Part shown: positions 54,512 to 62,696 of the stretch, piece after piece
How the letters are laid out: each line of letters opens with the position of its first letter
How positions within the stretch are numbered: position 1 is the stretch's first letter
NCBI GenBank assembly: GCA_030148025.1
Contig: JASBUG010000027.1
Location: forward strand, 1-64,000
Direction of reading: 5' to 3'
DNA length: 64,000 bases
From: Flavobacteriaceae bacterium
GTDB lineage: Bacteria > Bacteroidota > Bacteroidia > Flavobacteriales > Flavobacteriaceae
Notes under the pieces: generated by a model
The model's input: the letters and a program-made list of their open reading frames with translations, nothing else
Databases searched by the model: none
What the model was told of the DNA's origin: nothing
Position numbers and translations under genes: made by a program

Positions 54512-56047
54512 TTATTTAATTACTTTTTTTAAGATGCTGAAAGCTGCACGTATAAAAGTAGCACTTGTCAATACTTTAACGATTGGATTTTGTCGTTGGT
54601 ATCCACTAGATTTTTTTCTTCTTGATTTTGTTTCACGTTCACGTTGTTTTTCTTTTTCAAGTCGCTCTTCTTCATGCTTTTTAAGCGCTTCAGCTTTTTT
54701 TATTTTTTCGTCAAGCATTTCATAAGCACTCTCTCGATCTATTTCTTCATTGTATTTTAAAACAAGTTTGGAATCGTCATACAGTTGATTCAACTCTGTT
54801 TTTGTAAGCACATCCATCCTACTCATAGGAGCACGCATCATAGTTGCGGCTAATGGTGTAGGACGTCCTTTTTCATCCAATGCAGATACTAAAGCTTCTC
54901 CAATTCCTAGTGATGTTAAAACTTCGGCGGTGTCATAATACTCAGTATCTGGATAGTTTTGTGCTGTTAACTTTATAGCTTTTCTGTCTTTAGCAGTAAA
55001 AGCTCTTAAGGCATGTTGCACTTTTAATCCTAACTGACTTAACACAGCTTCTGGTACATCGGTCGGATTTTGGGTGACAAAATACAATCCTATTCCTTTA
55101 CTTCGTATTAGTTTAACAATACTTTCTATTTGATTTAACAAAGCTTTAGAAGCTTCATTAAAAATTAAGTGTGCTTCGTCAATAAACATAATAAGCTCAG
55201 GTCTTCCTGAATCTCCTTGTTCAGGAAATGTTTCATAGATTTCAGCTAGCAAGCTCAACATAAATGTTGAAAACAGTTTAGGTTTGTCTTGAATGTCTGT
55301 TAGGCGAATAATATTTATATAGCCGCGGCCATCGCTGGTGATTCGTGTTAAATCTTCAACTTCAAAACTTTTTTCACCAAAAAACAGATCACCTCCTTGT
55401 TGTTCTAATTCCACTATACGACGTAAAATAGCACCTGTTGAAGCTGGTGAAATACGACCATAAGCTTCAGTAAATTCTTTTTTGCCTTCTCCTGTAGCGT
55501 ACTGCAATATTTTTTTAAAGTCCTTTAGATCCAGAAGCGGTAGTTTATGATCATCACAATACTTGAAAATAACGGCAATAATACCAGCTTGAGTTTCACT
55601 AACATCAAGAATTCTTGAAATTAAAACAGGACCAAATTCGCTAACAGTAGCTCGTAATCTAACTCCATCTTGTTCTGATAACGACATGATCTCTACAGGA
55701 AACGCCTTTGGGTTGAATGGTAATCCAATTTTTTCATGACGCTCATCAATTTTTGGATGACCAGGACTAGGTTGGGCTAAGCCACTTAAATCTCCTTTTA
55801 TATCCATAAGTAATACTGGAATACCTTGGTCACTTAGGTTTTCGGCAAGTACTTGAAGGGTTTTGGTTTTTCCTGTTCCTGTGGCTCCGGCTATTAAACC
55901 ATGTCTGTTCATGGTTTTTAAAGGAACTTTTACAAAGGCTTCCTTAACGGTTTCTTCGTCTAAAATAGCTGAACCTAATGTAATATAATCGCCCTTAAAT
56001 GTATTACCTTCAGTAATATGGTTGAAAAATACTTCTTCTCGCGTCAT
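54512..56047 (-). CDS. HerA-like ATPase (DUF853 family)
   Basis: A 511-residue P-loop ATPase of the HerA/VirB4 group. Walker A is GATGTGKTKTLQ (near residue 60), then LLMDIKGDLSGLAQP and Walker B LIMFIDEAHLIF; a sensor segment FVTQNPTDVPEAVLSQLG follows. The C-terminal 90 residues are a charged coiled coil (KKHEEERLEKEKQRERETKSRRKK) and a basic tail. The DUF853 group is widespread but its role is unknown; DNA-end or membrane roles are guesses. It may be the first gene of the operon that runs to 50448. Confidence 0.88.
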   Translation of the reverse strand: MTREEVFFNHITEGNTFKGDYITLGSAILDEETVKEAFVKVPLKTMNRHGLIAGATGTGKTKTLQVLAENLSDQGIPVLLMDIKGDLSGLAQPSPGHPKIDERHEKIGLPFNPKAFPVEIMSLSEQDGVRLRATVSEFGPVLISRILDVSETQAGIIAVIFKYCDDHKLPLLDLKDFKKILQYATGEGKKEFTEAYGRISPASTGAILRRIVELEQQGGDLFFGEKSFEVEDLTRITSDGRGYINIIRLTDIQDKPKLFSTFMLSLLAEIYETFPEQGDSGRPELIMFIDEAHLIFNEASKALLNQIESIVKLIRSKGIGLYFVTQNPTDVPEAVLSQLGLKVQHALRAFTAKDRKAIKLTAQNYPDTEYYDTAEVLTSLGIGEALVSALDEKGRPTPLAATMMRAPMSRMDVLTKTELNQLYDDSKLVLKYNEEIDRESAYEMLDEKIKKAEALKKHEEERLEKEKQRERETKSRRKKSSGYQRQNPIVKVLTSATFIRAAFSILKKVIK

Positions 56048-56164
56048 GGTTGATTAATTTTTTTATAAAAATAATGCAAATAACTATAACTCCTAATTAA
56101 AATTATATGGGTTTTATGGTATAAATCAAAGCAATTTTACCTCTCATACTCTCAACTTAATCCC

Positions 56165-56173
56165 TATCTTTGC
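56165..56173 (+). promoter_or_regulatory. queE promoter -7 box TATCTTTGC, leaderless
   Basis: A perfect TAnnTTTG match followed by C lies only 5 bases before the ATG at 56179. Transcription from it would begin at or within a few bases of the start codon, so the message would be leaderless or nearly so. Confidence 0.6.
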
Positions 56174-56178
56174 GCACA

Positions 56179-56808
56179 ATGAAAAAAGAAATTCAAGAGC
56201 TTGTTGATAAAGGAGAGATGCTTCCATTAATGGAGGAATTCTATACTATTCAAGGCGAAGGGTATTATAAAGGTACTGCTGCTTATTTTATTAGAATAGG
56301 AGGCTGTGATGTAGGTTGCCATTGGTGCGATGTTAAAGAGAGCTGGGATGCAGAATTACATCCGCCAACCGATACGAAACAAATTGTAGATAATGCACTT
56401 ACTTATAGTGATACAGTTGTGGTAACTGGTGGAGAGCCTCTAACCTGGGATATGAGTATATTAACAAAGCTTTTAAAACAAAAAGGAGCTAAAACACATA
56501 TAGAAACTTCAGGAGCATATAAACTTACTGGAGAATGGGATTGGATTTGTTTATCACCTAAAAAATTAAAATTACCAACTAAAGAAGTATATGAAAATGC
56601 AGATGAACTTAAGGTGATAGTATATAATAAATCTGATTTAAAGTTTGCAGAAGAACAAGCGGCTAAGGTAAATGAAGATTGTATTTTGTATTTACAGCCA
56701 GAATGGAGCAAACGTGATAAAGTGGTGCCTCTTATTGTAGATTATGTAATGCAGAACCCTAAGTGGAAGGTGTCTCTACAAACGCACAAGTACTTAAATA
56801 TTCCATAA
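56179..56808 (+). CDS. queE: 7-carboxy-7-deazaguanine synthase (QueE)
   Basis: A radical SAM enzyme in queuosine and 7-deazaguanine synthesis. The 209-residue product has the iron-sulfur motif CDVGCHWCDVK (Cys-x3-Cys-x2-Cys), EFYTIQGEGYYKGTAAYFIRIGG, and VVTGGEPLTWD for SAM binding. This shorter cluster loop is typical of the QueE branch. The ATG at 56179 is chosen over a TTG three codons upstream because that TTG is part of the promoter box. Downstream is a terminator. Confidence 0.92.
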   Translation: MKKEIQELVDKGEMLPLMEEFYTIQGEGYYKGTAAYFIRIGGCDVGCHWCDVKESWDAELHPPTDTKQIVDNALTYSDTVVVTGGEPLTWDMSILTKLLKQKGAKTHIETSGAYKLTGEWDWICLSPKKLKLPTKEVYENADELKVIVYNKSDLKFAEEQAAKVNEDCILYLQPEWSKRDKVVPLIVDYVMQNPKWKVSLQTHKYLNIP

Positions 56809-56839
56809 AAAAAAGCCTTGATAATTCAAGGCTTTTTTT
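56807..56839. terminator. Bidirectional terminator between queE and DUF2911 gene
   Basis: AGCCTTGA and TCAAGGCT pair around TAAT with A and T runs on both sides, so it can serve both convergent genes. Confidence 0.88.
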
Positions 56840-56855
56840 GAGTTAAGAATATATA

Positions 56856-57389
56856 TTAGTTCATAGGTACTGCTACTCTAACTTTATCCCATCCCATATG
56901 CATGGTTCCGTTTTCATCAAACATAATAGAAAATGCTTCTAATGAATCACCACTCATAGATGCTTTGGCATTAACTCTGGCAACATCATTAGCTTCATTA
57001 TAGAAATACGATCCCCAAACATTAAGATCAGAACTTAAGATTAGTGTCCATTCTTTATCTCCAGGAATTGCAGATAATGTATAGGTTCCAGCTTTTACAG
57101 CTTTTCCCCCAAAAGTAACATCTTTGTAAAATGTTATTTCTGCAGCTTCGTTAGCACCTACTCTCCATTGCTTTCCATTTGGTGCTAATTTTTCTAAAGA
57201 TCGACCATTTAATTGAGGTCTGCTATAAACTATTTTTACAACTTTATCTGAAACTTTATAACTGCTAGGGTAAGCGGCAGCATCCATTGGGCTTTTGTCT
57301 AATCCTGGGAATTTCTGAGCATTTACGTTAACCGATAATAACATGATAAATGCAAATGCTAGCGTTGAGAAGATTGTTGATTTTTTCAT
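56856..57389 (-). CDS. Secreted DUF2911 protein, paralog 1
   Basis: A 177-residue secreted protein (signal MKKSTIFSTLAFAFIMLLS). DUF2911 segments are visible: IVYSRPQLNGRSLEKLAPNGKQWRVGANEAAEITF, GTYTLSAIPGDKEWTLIL, and WDKVRVAVP. Family members are abundant in Bacteroidota and of unknown function. The gene lies 150 bases downstream of a close paralog on the same strand. Confidence 0.88.
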   Translation of the reverse strand: MKKSTIFSTLAFAFIMLLSVNVNAQKFPGLDKSPMDAAAYPSSYKVSDKVVKIVYSRPQLNGRSLEKLAPNGKQWRVGANEAAEITFYKDVTFGGKAVKAGTYTLSAIPGDKEWTLILSSDLNVWGSYFYNEANDVARVNAKASMSGDSLEAFSIMFDENGTMHMGWDKVRVAVPMN

Positions 57390-57482
57390 AATGATTTTAA
57401 TATGAGTTATTATATAAATTTTATTTAGTTGGTTTTAAAGTCGCGCACTATGTTTAAACTTTACAAATTAAGCGTCAATTTT

Positions 57483-57518
57483 TTAAATAAAAAAAACACC
57501 TTGATTTTCAAGGTGTTT
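57483..57518 (-). terminator. Terminator between the two DUF2911 genes
   Basis: On the minus strand AAACACCTTGA/TCAAGGTGTTT forms an 11-bp stem followed by a T run, so the two paralogs are separate transcription units. Confidence 0.85.
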
Positions 57519-57539
57519 CATTTGTTGTCTTGTTTTTTG

Positions 57540-58061
57540 TTAGTTTAAAGTAACAGCTACTCTTAAAGTTCCCCAACCTAAGTGCATGTTACCAGCATCG
57601 TCAAAAGCAATGGAGAATGCTTCTAGAGAATCGCTGCTAGTAGATGCTTTGGCTTTAAATCTTGCAACTTCACCCTCTTTACTATATTTTCCAGCATTAC
57701 CACCCCAAGTACCAAGGTTAGAATTAAGAACTATAGTCCATTCTTTTTCTCCAGGTATTGTGGTTAAAGTATATGTTCCAGCTTTAACACTTTTACCACC
57801 CAATGTCATATTGTTTTTAAAAGTGATTTCGGTTCCTTCATTAGCACCAGTACGCCACATTTTACCATTAGGGATCAAGGTGCCTAAATCTCTTCCTTTT
57901 AATTGGGGTCTACTGTAAATAACTTTAACAGATCTGTCTTTAGACGAGCTAATGTCTAAAGGACTTTTGTCAAGCCCTCTAAATTTTTGAGCGTCTACAT
58001 TAGTCGATAATAGCATTATAAATGCAAATGCTAAAGTTGAGAAGATTGTTGATTTTTTCAT
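57540..58061 (-). CDS. Secreted DUF2911 protein, paralog 2
   Basis: A 173-residue secreted protein with almost the same signal peptide as paralog 1 (16 leading residues identical, then LLSTNV versus LLSVNV), and mature segments VIYSRPQLKGRDLGTLIPNGKMWRTGANEG and GTYTLTTIPGEKEWTIVL. The mature part differs more than the leader, for example with a deletion before IYSRP. Recent duplication or gene conversion at the 5' end is likely. Confidence 0.88.
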   Translation of the reverse strand: MKKSTIFSTLAFAFIMLLSTNVDAQKFRGLDKSPLDISSSKDRSVKVIYSRPQLKGRDLGTLIPNGKMWRTGANEGTEITFKNNMTLGGKSVKAGTYTLTTIPGEKEWTIVLNSNLGTWGGNAGKYSKEGEVARFKAKASTSSDSLEAFSIAFDDAGNMHLGWGTLRVAVTLN

Positions 58062-58293
58062 GTTGAATTTGTTTTTGATTTGTGCTAAAATTATTGAATA
58101 GAGACTGTAAAGAATACAAGGTTTTGTTAAACTTTACAGATTTATTGTTAATCTGCTAAATAAACGTCTTTTAATTTCATTTATATGTAATAATTAATAT
58201 TATAGTTTTAAATTGAAATCATTTTTATTATTTATGTTTATAATATGAAATGTTAAATTCATATTTGTACTGTAATTAATAAAGAAAAAGATT

Positions 58294-59958
58294 ATGTGCG
58301 GAATAGTATGTGCATTCGATTTAAAACAAAAGTCAGAGTCACTCAGACCTCAAATTTTAGAAATGGCGAAAAAGATACGTCATCGTGGTCCAGATTGGAG
58401 TGGTATTTATAGTGATGAAAAAGCCATTTTAGCGCATGAGCGTTTGGCAATTGTAGATCCAGCATCTGGAAAACAGCCATTATTTAGTGAAGATAAAAAG
58501 TTGGTGCTAGCAGCAAATGGTGAGATATATAATCATAGAGATTTAAGAAAGCAGTTTGAAGGAAAGTATAGCTTTCAAACTGAAAGTGACTGTGAAGTTA
58601 TTCTAGCCTTATATAAAGAAAAAGGTGTCGATTTTGTTGACGATATGAACGGAATTTTCGGTTTCGCAATTTACGATGTCGAGAAGGATGAGTACTTTGT
58701 GGCTCGTGATCACATGGGAATTATTCCATTGTATATTGGTTGGGATCAACACGGTACTTTTTATGTTGCTTCAGAGTTAAAAGCTCTTGAAGGTTACTGT
58801 ACAAAAATTGAATTGTTTCCTCCAGGACATTATATGTCAAGTAAAGATGGTGAGTTTGTAAAATGGTATAAACGTGATTGGACAGAATTTGATGCTGTGA
58901 AAGAAAATGAAACAGTTATAGAAGAAGTGCGTCAGGCATTAGAAGATGCAGTACATAGACAATTAATGAGTGATGTGCCTTATGGTGTATTATTATCAGG
59001 AGGTTTAGATTCTTCTGTTACTTCAGCGATCGCTAAAAAATATGCGCAAAGACGTATTGAAGCAGACGATAAAACAGAAGCTTGGTGGCCACAGTTGCAT
59101 AGTTTTTCGGTTGGATTAGAAGGTTCTCCAGATTTGGCTGCGGCTCAAAAAGTAGCAGATCATATTGGAACTGTGCATCACGAAATTAAGTTTACAATTC
59201 AGGAAGGGTTAGATGCTATAAAGGATGTAATCTATAATTTAGAAACTTATGATATTACTACAGTAAGAGCATCTACACCTATGTATTTAATGGCAAGAGT
59301 AATTAAGTCGATGGGAATAAAAATGGTATTGAGTGGAGAAGGAGCCGATGAACTATTTGGAGGTTATCTATATTTCCACAAGGCACCAAATGCACAAGAG
59401 TTTCATGAAGAAACAGTGCGTAAGCTAGATAAGTTACATATGTACGATTGTAACAGAGCCAACAAAAGTTTAGCTGCTTGGGGCATTGAAGGTCGTGTGC
59501 CTTTCCTTGATAAAGAATTTATGGATGTGGCAATGCGAATTAACCCTCAAGATAAAATGATCAATGGTGAGCGTATGGAAAAGTGGGTGATTAGAAAAGC
59601 CTTTGAAGATATGTTACCAGAAAGTGTTGCTTGGAGACAAAAAGAGCAGTTTAGTGATGGAGTAGGTTATAGTTGGATAGATACATTGAAAGAAGTTGTA
59701 GAAGCTTCAGTTACTGACGAACAACTAGCAAATGCTAAATATAAGTTCCCAATCCAAACACCTACAACAAAAGAAGAGTTTTACTATCGTTCAATTTTTG
59801 CTGAACACTTCCCGAGTGATGCAGCTGCTAAATGCGTACCGCAGGAACCAAGTGTAGCTTGTAGTACTAAAATAGCATTAGAATGGGATGAAGCATTTAA
59901 AAATATGAACGAACCTAGTGGTAGAGCTGTAGCTCAGGTTCATGATGATGCTTATTAA
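58294..59958 (+). CDS. asnB: Asparagine synthase B (glutamine-hydrolysing)
   Basis: Makes asparagine from aspartate, glutamine and ATP. The 554-residue product has the N-terminal amidotransferase domain with nucleophile Cys2 (MCGIVCAFD), GHRGPDWSG-like (RHRGPDWSGIYSDE) and AANGEIYNH, and the ATP pyrophosphatase domain with LLSGGLDSSVTSAIAKK and VLSGEGADELFGGY. Complete. The 3' end overlaps the convergent response regulator gene by four bases, so no terminator can lie between. Confidence 0.96.
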   Translation: MCGIVCAFDLKQKSESLRPQILEMAKKIRHRGPDWSGIYSDEKAILAHERLAIVDPASGKQPLFSEDKKLVLAANGEIYNHRDLRKQFEGKYSFQTESDCEVILALYKEKGVDFVDDMNGIFGFAIYDVEKDEYFVARDHMGIIPLYIGWDQHGTFYVASELKALEGYCTKIELFPPGHYMSSKDGEFVKWYKRDWTEFDAVKENETVIEEVRQALEDAVHRQLMSDVPYGVLLSGGLDSSVTSAIAKKYAQRRIEADDKTEAWWPQLHSFSVGLEGSPDLAAAQKVADHIGTVHHEIKFTIQEGLDAIKDVIYNLETYDITTVRASTPMYLMARVIKSMGIKMVLSGEGADELFGGYLYFHKAPNAQEFHEETVRKLDKLHMYDCNRANKSLAAWGIEGRVPFLDKEFMDVAMRINPQDKMINGERMEKWVIRKAFEDMLPESVAWRQKEQFSDGVGYSWIDTLKEVVEASVTDEQLANAKYKFPIQTPTTKEEFYYRSIFAEHFPSDAAAKCVPQEPSVACSTKIALEWDEAFKNMNEPSGRAVAQVHDDAY

Positions 59959-60587
59959 CTTAAAAGCCCTTTAGTAAAAGCCTCTTTTATTAAACCAGCG
60001 GTGTTACGCGCACCTAGTTTTTGTAAGAGGTTTTTTCTATGGCTCTCAACAGTTTTTATGCTTATAAATAATTTATCTGCAATTTCCTGATTGGTAAGCT
60101 CGCTGGCTATACAGCTAAGTATTTCTTTTTCTCTTCTTGATAATTTAGGTATAAAAGGGTTTGATGCTATTCCGAAACTCTCATTTATAAGTTTTTGCTT
60201 TAAATTTTCGGGTAAATAATTCTCTCCAGAATGAACGGTTTTAATAGCTAATACTAGTTCTTTTTGTGTAGTGTTTTTTAATAAATAGCCTTTAGCGCCA
60301 TTCTTCATCATATTCTTAATAAAGTTGGTGTCATCATAATTTGATAAACCAATTATTGATAGTTGAGGTTGTTCTTGTTTTAATTTATGACAAAGTTCTA
60401 AACCATTCGCGTCAGACAAATTAATGTCAAGTAATACTACGTTTATGTGTTCACTATTTATAAAGTCTAGAAAATTTTGGGTTTTACTAAATGTTGCAAC
60501 CAAATCAATTTCAGAGTGTTCTGAAAGCATTGCTTGTACACCTTCTAAAACCATTAAATGATCGTCTAGTATAGCGGTTTTAATCAT
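59955..60587 (-). CDS. NarL/LuxR-family response regulator
   Basis: A 210-residue regulator. The receiver domain has the acidic pair Asp8-Asp9, phosphoacceptor Asp54 in VVLLDINLSDANG and Lys104 in GYLLKNTT. The C-terminal LuxR-type helix-turn-helix spans about 149-195 (LSRREKEILSCIASELTNQEIADKLF, KTVESHRKNLLQKLG). It overlaps the kinase gene by 8 bases, so the pair is translationally coupled. Confidence 0.95.
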   Translation of the reverse strand: MIKTAILDDHLMVLEGVQAMLSEHSEIDLVATFSKTQNFLDFINSEHINVVLLDINLSDANGLELCHKLKQEQPQLSIIGLSNYDDTNFIKNMMKNGAKGYLLKNTTQKELVLAIKTVHSGENYLPENLKQKLINESFGIASNPFIPKLSRREKEILSCIASELTNQEIADKLFISIKTVESHRKNLLQKLGARNTAGLIKEAFTKGLLS

Positions 60588-62592
60588 TGTTTAATTGCTT
60601 AAGGTTGATATTGATTGTTATAGTAGTGCCATTATTGTTAGAGTCAATTTGAAGTTTAGCTTTTAAAAACTCAGATCGAGATTTTATATTTTTCAACCCA
60701 ATACCATCTGTATTTTTTTTAGGGTTAAAGCCAATGCCATTATCTTCTACTATAAGGTCAATAGTATCGTCATGAGCATTTATTTGAACAAGAACTTCAC
60801 TAGCTTTAGCATGTTTTATAGTGTTATTTAGAGCTTCCTGAATAATTCTGAAAATGGCAATTTCATGGTCTTCACTTAAAGAAGGAAAGTTGCCATAGTT
60901 TTGAAAATCAATATTTATGTCATTCGATGACTCTAATTTTGTGCAGTGCTGTTTAATGGTATCTACTAGCTTAAAATTTTGAAGAGAAGGAGGTGTTAAG
61001 TTGTGTGATATATGTCTTATTTGATCTATAGCGTTGTCCAACATATTTACAGCAGTATTAAATTCACTATTATCATTAGAGTCAAACTTATCTAAGTCTA
61101 TAGAGGTTATTTTAAATTTTATAACTGATAAATCACCATTAATACCGTCATGTAAATCTTGAGCAATACGCTTACGCTCTTTTTCCTCACCATTTATTAA
61201 AGCTTCTAACCTCACAAGTTCCTGTTGTGTTTTTAAACTTTCAATTTCTTTTGTCTTGAGCTTTTGATGTTGTTTGTAGTATATAATAAATCCTATACCA
61301 GTTATAAGAACAAGTAAACCTCCAGTAAGGCTTAAGTTAAAATGACTTTTCTTTTGCTCCAACTCAAGTTGTTGATTTGCAATTTCTTTGTCTTTTTTTT
61401 CGGTTTCAAACTTTACCTCAAGTTCTGCAATGCTCGCTTGCATTTTTTCAGAGGTAATGGTTTTGTACAAGTCATATTCCTTCAGTTTATAGTCATAGGC
61501 CTTTTGATAATTAGAGTTAGCAATATGGCTTTCCACAAGGCTTTTATATATTTCTTTTAGATGTTGAGCGTTTTCATTTGGGAGTAATTTTTGTTCAGTA
61601 TGCGATAGGTACTTTATAGCCTCTTTAGCATTGTCTTTTAAAAGAAATAATCGTGCTAAATTTAATGAGCAATATACTAAGGTGTTTATATTTTTAAGGC
61701 TATCAGCTGTTCTGTAGTTTTTCTCAAACTGCTTGATGCTTGTAACATCAGAATTTTTCTCAAACAAATTACGTATCGATATGTGTCCAGGAGGTACTTT
61801 GTTTATGTATTTTTTTGAGTAATAAACAGCAAGCAATTCGGTATACTTGGATAGCTCAACTGGAAAATTATATTTTGAATAAAAATCGACAAAGCTAAAT
61901 AAAGCATAACCTTTATTTCTATGCATGCCACTTTCCATATTACTTTCTTCTTCAAGAATGTAATCCCAAGATTTATTTAGATGAAAGGAGGCTTTTTTTG
62001 TATCATTAAGCATTTCATATAGTGAGCCTTTGCGTAAATGAACATCCCATAAAGTCTCCTTTATATTATTTGAAATTGCAGATTCTTCAGCTTTATTTAA
62101 ATACTCTAAGGCTTTTTGAGGTTGCTTTTTTGAGAGGTAACTATTGCTTAAAGTGATGTTGAAAATAATTTCACCTTTTGTATAATTAATCTCCTTACAA
62201 AGTTCTAAGCCTTTAAGTTTATAAGTAATTGACTCATCTATTAAGCCTTGAGAGTTTAAAGCACTAGCATAGCCTTTATATAAATTAATTTTCCCTAAGT
62301 CTGGAGTATTTTTGGTAAGCCAATATTTATACAATTCTTCAGCATGTTCTGGGGAAGAAGATTTTAAGATAGTCCAACTCAAATCATTATACTTCGATAC
62401 AATATCAATGTCCTTTTTGTATTGATTGATTTCTGCAATTGCACTATCTATATAGTTGGTAGTGATCTTTTGAGCCTCTACAATAGAACATTCTCCTAAA
62501 CTTAAAATAAATATAAAGTTTAGCAAGAGGGTGTATTTTCTTTTAACTGTTGAGATTGATAAAAACTGAAGTATATTTTTGATTTTTAGCAA
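60580..62592 (-). CDS. TPR-containing sensor histidine kinase (NarX/HisKA_3 type)
   Basis: A 670-residue membrane kinase: N-terminal signal or anchor (20-40), tetratricopeptide-like repeats in the periplasm (about 70-380), one membrane helix (418-438), a coiled coil, the HisKA_3 box with His481 in RIAQDLHDGINGDLSVIKFK, and an HATPase domain with DNGIGFNPKK and DGIGLKNIKSR. It is the cognate kinase of the LuxR-type regulator downstream. The signal is unknown. Confidence 0.93.
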   Translation of the reverse strand: MLKIKNILQFLSISTVKRKYTLLLNFIFILSLGECSIVEAQKITTNYIDSAIAEINQYKKDIDIVSKYNDLSWTILKSSSPEHAEELYKYWLTKNTPDLGKINLYKGYASALNSQGLIDESITYKLKGLELCKEINYTKGEIIFNITLSNSYLSKKQPQKALEYLNKAEESAISNNIKETLWDVHLRKGSLYEMLNDTKKASFHLNKSWDYILEEESNMESGMHRNKGYALFSFVDFYSKYNFPVELSKYTELLAVYYSKKYINKVPPGHISIRNLFEKNSDVTSIKQFEKNYRTADSLKNINTLVYCSLNLARLFLLKDNAKEAIKYLSHTEQKLLPNENAQHLKEIYKSLVESHIANSNYQKAYDYKLKEYDLYKTITSEKMQASIAELEVKFETEKKDKEIANQQLELEQKKSHFNLSLTGGLLVLITGIGFIIYYKQHQKLKTKEIESLKTQQELVRLEALINGEEKERKRIAQDLHDGINGDLSVIKFKITSIDLDKFDSNDNSEFNTAVNMLDNAIDQIRHISHNLTPPSLQNFKLVDTIKQHCTKLESSNDINIDFQNYGNFPSLSEDHEIAIFRIIQEALNNTIKHAKASEVLVQINAHDDTIDLIVEDNGIGFNPKKNTDGIGLKNIKSRSEFLKAKLQIDSNNNGTTITININLKQLNND

Positions 62593-62696
62593 ACTAGTAT
62601 TGAGTGTTTTTTCTGTTTAATCTACCACTAGATTTTTAACTGATAAAAGATACAATTATTTCTCTTCATAAAGTTAAAGCAGTTTCAATCCAAAAG

